Shown here one piece after another: positions 1 through 6,000 of a DNA stretch of 10,236 bases. The translations under genes were made by a program, and so were the position numbers. This DNA is from CAYFUT01 sp964346395. GTDB lineage: Bacteria; Bacillota; Halanaerobiia; Halobacteroidales; Halobacteroidaceae. The notes under the pieces were generated by a model that was given only the letters and a program-made list of their open reading frames with translations, had not been told where the DNA came from and made no database searches. The stretch spans positions 1 to 10,236 of the forward strand of contig CAYFUT010000084.1 in the NCBI GenBank assembly GCA_964346395.1, given 5' to 3'. The stretch's first letter is position 1. Each line of letters begins with the position of its first letter.

Positions 1-3000
1 ATCCTCAGGTTAAGTATACAGAAGATGTTTATGTAGATACTACTGATCCCACTTTCAATATTTCCAATCTTGATGTTATAAGTTTTGATTCTCAGATTAG
101 CTCATTAGAACCGCAGAATAATGAAATTATAATTTCTACTGTTCAAGGCTTAGAGTTTGCTTATAGTATTACTGACGATTACAAAGAGATACCCGAAATA
201 ATATTTGAATTAACTAATGTAGAGACGAACAAGCAGTTTAAATTAGATATTTTTCAGCCGCAACAGATGGGAGACCATACTTTAATGTGGAGTGGTAAAA
301 ATAAGGAAGGAGATTATTTACCAGATGGGACGTACAGTTTTCAAATATATGCTCAGGATGCGGCTGGGAACAGATCGCAGAAGATTACTGAACTTAACGG
401 AGCCGATAAAATAAAAATAGATCGGACTCCACCGCAGATGTTAGCTACTGCTCAACCAATGTTAGTTACTGACAATCAACCTACCACTGATATTGAGTAT
501 GAGTTAAAGTCAGAGGCTAGTTTTCCCGTAACAGTAGAAGCAACCTTGACTTCCAAAAGCGATAGTACTGTTTCTCAGGAATTGCTGACAGAAAATTTAT
601 TCACCCAAGGAACTAATCAATTGACTCTAGATACTTCTAATCCTGATCTGGCTGATGGTAGTTATAAAGTAAATTTCACTGTAACTGATAAAGCTAATAA
701 TTCAGCTCAGCTTTCTACTACAGTGGTTAAGAATAATATGCAGAGCCGAATCACCGCTCCTCAGACTGATAATCCGATTAATGGTCAGGTAGAAATTAAA
801 GGAATAGCTGCTGACCCTAACTGGTTTAATGAGTATTCCTTTGCTAATTATCGGTTATTTTACCACGATGGAGATTATAGTCCGCAGACTAATTCCGACG
901 GCAGCTTGCAGTTAACCGAGTGGAATCCTATTAGAGTTCCTTTGAGTCACCAAGATGCAGATAGTTCTACTTATCCAGACTCGAATGTTTCTATCAAACC
1001 GGTAACTACAGAAGGAACATTAGCCTATTGGGACCTGCAGCAAGCAGGACTTTCCTCTGGAAAGTATACGATTTTACTAGTTACTAATGAAGAAAATACT
1101 GATAATTATACTTACGACACTCAGTTAGTAGATGTGCAAACTGATTCTACAGTTACTAAACCGCAATTAGATGTTAATTTATCTATTACCGATTTAGTAA
1201 TTGAAAGTCAGAATGATGATACTAACTTAAATATTGATTATCAATTATCCAATAAAGAGAGTAAAGTAGAATTAAAAATCGTCCGCATCAAATCAGATGG
1301 GACAGTGGGTGAAGTGGTCTGGAGCCATAATGATTACTCCCCTGAATTAGAAACAGAGAAAAATATTACCTGGACAGGTGTTGATTATACGGGAAGTCTT
1401 GTTGATTCCGGAAATTATAGATTAATTGCTAAAGCAGCAGCTTCTGATGGAGAAGGAATAGCTACAGAAAATATTAATTTTACAGTGCAGACACCGCTAG
1501 CTATAACTTCTGACCAAAGTGAACTTACCTTTAATCCATATCAAAATCTTGCTAGCGGAGAGGAACAGAAATTAAGTTTTGATTATTTGTTGAGCAAACA
1601 AGCGGTAGTAGATGCTACAATACTCAATCAGGATCCCCGAGAGGGAGAAGCCCAAGTGGTGAAAACTTTGTTTACAGATACAGAAAAACAAGGGAATACG
1701 GAATATACTCTTAACTGGACAGGAACTTCCGATGCTAATCCCAATCAACTTGTGGAGACTGGAGATTATTATTTGTTAGTGGAGGCAGAAAAAAATTCTC
1801 AACAGACTGGAAAAGTAGTACCGATTACAGTAACTAATCAAGGCAGCAGTGATAAAGTAGATGCAGAGGTTACTATCAATGGTGAAGATAAGGATGATAA
1901 TGGAGTATTAGAATCACAAGGAACTTCTGATTTCATTTATCAGGCGAAAGGGAAAGACGGGAGTTTGACTTATTTTCCGCCTAGAGATTATAATGTGAAA
2001 GTTACTGCGTCGGGTGATCAAAAAGTTAAGCAGTATGTTAATCAGCATGTGGAAATTAGTTATTTTAAATTTTTTTCTAAGATAAAGTTTAATGTAGAAA
2101 CTAAGATTAAATGGAGAGGAATAAAGCACAACGGAGAAAAACCTGAAACTAATACTAAAAATTATAATTTTAATAATAAAGTTAATAAATTAGGGAAATA
2201 TGACTTGGATGGTGAAAATAATATAATAGAATTACCAGATGTTGAAAAAATAGTTGCAATTCCAAGTCGTGAAGAAAAAGCAAATGATTTATTTGATAAT
2301 GGTTTCTTACGGGATTATGAGTTTAATGATCCTCCTTGTAAATTAGTAAATTTGGTGATAAAAACGGAAGAGGGAATAAAAATTGATAATTCAAAGTTTT
2401 CTATGACTGATTTTTATTGTGAACGATCTTCAGATAAGGAGACATCAAGTTTTGATTTATGGCTAGGGTTTGATTTTGATAGTTATGGAGAAAAGGATGT
2501 GTTGCTTGAAGGAGATGTAAATAAATATAGTCCGCTACAACTGTCAGAAAAACAAACGGATAAATTTTATATTCATTTAGCAAAGGCAATGTCTAATTTT
2601 AAGTTTGGAAATTATGAATGTACGTATAGCTTAGTAGAAGATACTGGGAATAAAAAAGTATATAATGAAAGTCCTGATTTGCCTAGTGAAAATGACTTAA
2701 CTATAAATGAAGAGACAGGAAATATTGGAATTCCCGAAATAACTAGTAGTGCTTATATATATAGGAAAGATATTCCTTGGCCGGATCCAGAAAATTGGGA
2801 TGAATCTCCGCCTTCATTATTAGCTTTTAATGATAATAATAGAAATGGGAGCAGAGATGAAGGAGAAAAGTTAAGGGCTGATTATGCCCAACATGGAGAA
2901 AGTGAATCTAAAGGAATTAGCTGGAATGAAACTTCTGGAACTTTAGAGTATGGAGATGAAGTAACAATTCCAATTCTTAAGTCCGGGAGTAATTCTGATG

Positions 3001-6000
3001 GTTTACTGGATGTTTCCGGACAAGATCATTTGTTGAAAGAAAGACTTCAGTTTGCACTTAATATAACTGATGAAGATAAGAAAGATTATTTTCATGTAAA
3101 TAAAGTAGGAGGAAATAAGCCAGAAGATAAAAAATTAAAGATTGCTTATAATAATAGTGAAGAGCTAGCTGCTCAGGCTGATAACTGGACTACAGCTCAG
3201 GATCCAGCTTTATCAGAAAGTAATGGCTGGCTGAAGGCTAGAAGAGAAATCGATTTATCAGAATATAAATTTACTCGGGGAATTAATTTACAAAATAGTT
3301 ATCCCCAGGCAAAAATTGAACAAAGGGGGGTGCCTACTAGCAAACAAGCTTATACATTTGTAAAAACAGAGGATAATAAAGATCAATTAAATCCTTATTT
3401 GGATGTAAATAATTGGGATATTAATTTATATTATATAGATGGCACTCAACACCAGGATTTAGAAGTGAAAAATGTTAATTATAGTAGTAACACGTTTACT
3501 GCTCAACTTAAATCGGGAGTTACTCCTAAACGGTTGATTCCATTAAAAGGAAATATAACCGGTGATTTTAAAGAGTATAGATTATTCTACTATAAACAAG
3601 AGGGGGACAGCTCTACTTGGCATCAAGTAAAAGTGCCTCCGGAATACCGCAGTTCAGATAGCCCTTATGTTAGTGAGAAAAAAATTAATGGTTTAACTGA
3701 TGGAGTTGATAATGATAATGACGGCAGCATCGATGAAACTGGAGAAAAGGGAACTCTTGGCTATTTAAATGCCGCTGGTTTAAATGGAGTTCATACAGTA
3801 GTAGTTCAATTGACAGATAAAGAAGGAAAAGTAAAAAATGTTACCTATAATATTCAGGTAGGGAAGATAGTTTCACCGGATGAGCAAAAAACTACTGTTG
3901 CTTCCTCTTATAATTTGGCTTCTTTAGAGTTAGAGAAAGGAAGTGTAGAGCAAGATAGTTTGCTTTCGATCACCCCTACTACTTTAAGCAACACCAAAGT
4001 AGAAAATACGAGCAATATAAAACCAGCAGGACCAGTAATGAAATTACAGCCTTCAGGAATGCAGTTTTCTTCTAGTGCTGACGGTAAAGATAATGATGGA
4101 GATGGAGAAATAGATGAAGCCGATGAAGAAAAGCGCCCTACTTTAAAATATAGAATCCCTTATGATAGATATCAGGAATTAAAAGAGGAAGCTGATAGCT
4201 TAAACCTTCATTATTTAAATAGCAATGGTGATTTAGAAGTATTAAATACTACTCATAATGAGATTGATAGTGATAATGATGATGTAAAAGAATATGTAGA
4301 GTTTGTTGCTCAGGTAAGTCACTTTTCTAGCTTTACCTTATTAGAAGGAAGGGAAGATTTACAGAAACCAAAAGTTGATGTGTCAGTTCCATCTCCAACT
4401 AAGCAGCAAACTTTTGATTTACCAGGTATAGCTACAGCTAATAAACGAATAGCAGTTTACAGAAGCTTACAGTCGGGAGATTTTGTTAGTAATGATGCTA
4501 AGACCTTAATTACTGAGGTTACTACGGGAAGCAATGGTGAGTTTGCTCTTGATCAGTTGAATTTACAGGAGGGAACGAATCATTTCTATCTGGTTTATCC
4601 TGAAGTAGAGAATAGTCCGGTTAACCACTTTAGTATAACTTGTGATCTGACGGCTCCGCAGATTAGCAATGTACAGCAGAGTCCGGCTCCTTATAAATCA
4701 AAAGATAAAAAGTTAGCTATTGATTTTACAGCTTCCGAAGCGGGAAAAGTAAGATTTAAGGTAATTAATTCTGCGGGACAGAACGTTTATCAAGAAGAAA
4801 TAGAAGTCGATGAGGGGAATAATACTGTTAACTGGTCGGGCAAAAATAATCAGGGTCAACTACTACCTGATGGAACTTATCACTACCAGTTAAGTTTATT
4901 TGATCAAGCCGGCAATTACGATTCTGACCAGTCCAATTATCAAAATAAAATTACAATAGATAATACTAAACCTAAGTTTAATCATTATCAGTTAAAAAAT
5001 CGTGTTTTTTCTCCTGATAATAATGGAACTAAAGATGAGTTAGTAACTAAATTTACCATGTCAGAACAGGTAACTTTGCGAGCCATTATTCAAGAACAAT
5101 CTGGTAATCAGGTAGGAGTAATTACCAATGTGGATCTGGCTTCTACTCTTTATCAGCTAAACTGGGATGGAAAAATAAAGGGTAACCTTCTTGCAGAAGG
5201 AAAGTACAATTTATTACTGCAGGCCACTGATGAAGCAGGCAATCAAAAGATTATTCAGGAAGAAGTTACGTTGGATACTACTGCCCCTGCAGTAAATCAT
5301 AACTTAGAACAGAAATTTTATAGTTCAGATGTAATTCCTAATATAGAAGTTACGGATACTAACTTGCAGGATTATCAACTACGGCTAAATGAGACTGAAT
5401 ACTTTAATGAAACCCTTATTTCCGACGAAGGGGAATATTCGTTACGGATTACTGCTGTAGATCAGGCCGGCAATCAGACAGAAAAGTTAAAAGAATTTGT
5501 AGTAGATAAAACGAAGCCGACTGTAAATGTGGAAGGAGTAAGTGCCAATCAATATTATAGCGAAGATATTAACCTTAATGTAAAAGTAACAGATGATCAT
5601 CTTAACTATAAAGAAATCAAATTAGATGGGAGCCAGATTGCAGAAGAAAATCAGGTGCTAGAGGAAGAAGGGGAGCATACTCTGGATGTAATAGCCGAAG
5701 ATAAAGCAGGAAATCGGAAAGTTATTAATTGGAGTTTCACCCTTGATAAAACGCCGCCGCAAATTACAGTAAATGGAATTGAAGAAGGTAAAGGATATAA
5801 TACCAATTTGACTCCTGACATTATTATTGAAGATGCAAATTTGGCCACTAAAAAAACGCGACTCAATGGTATGATCTATGAGTTAGGAACAGAGATTACT
5901 GCTAATAGAGAGCATCAGTTACAGATAACAGCCGTTGATAAAGCAGGTAACAAAACTGTTAAGATGCGGAATTTCATCATTGATAAAGTTCCTCCTTTGG

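Noticed and set aside
267..269. ATG at 267 as the start of the giant gene
   Set aside because: The same frame is open to base 3, the upstream codons encode the first half of a FlgD-type module, and there is no ribosome binding site or promoter before it.
1914..2589. Minus-strand ORFs of 71 and 62 codons (1914-2129 and 2401-2589)
   Set aside because: They lie opposite the intact giant CDS, have no recognisable motifs and are expected by chance in AT-rich coding DNA.
2020..2800. AT-rich segment as an intein or inserted mobile element
   Set aside because: The frame is continuous, there are no splice-junction Cys/Ser blocks or homing-endonuclease motifs, and no terminal repeats were seen.
5651..5866. 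Minus-strand ORF of 71 codons
   Set aside because: It is antisense to the well-supported tandem Ig repeats and shows low-complexity Ser-rich translation typical of a shadow frame.
5274..5981. Tandem Ig modules as a recent DNA duplication or CRISPR-like repeat
   Set aside because: The units agree in protein pattern but their nucleotide sequences differ widely, so the repetition is old and structural.
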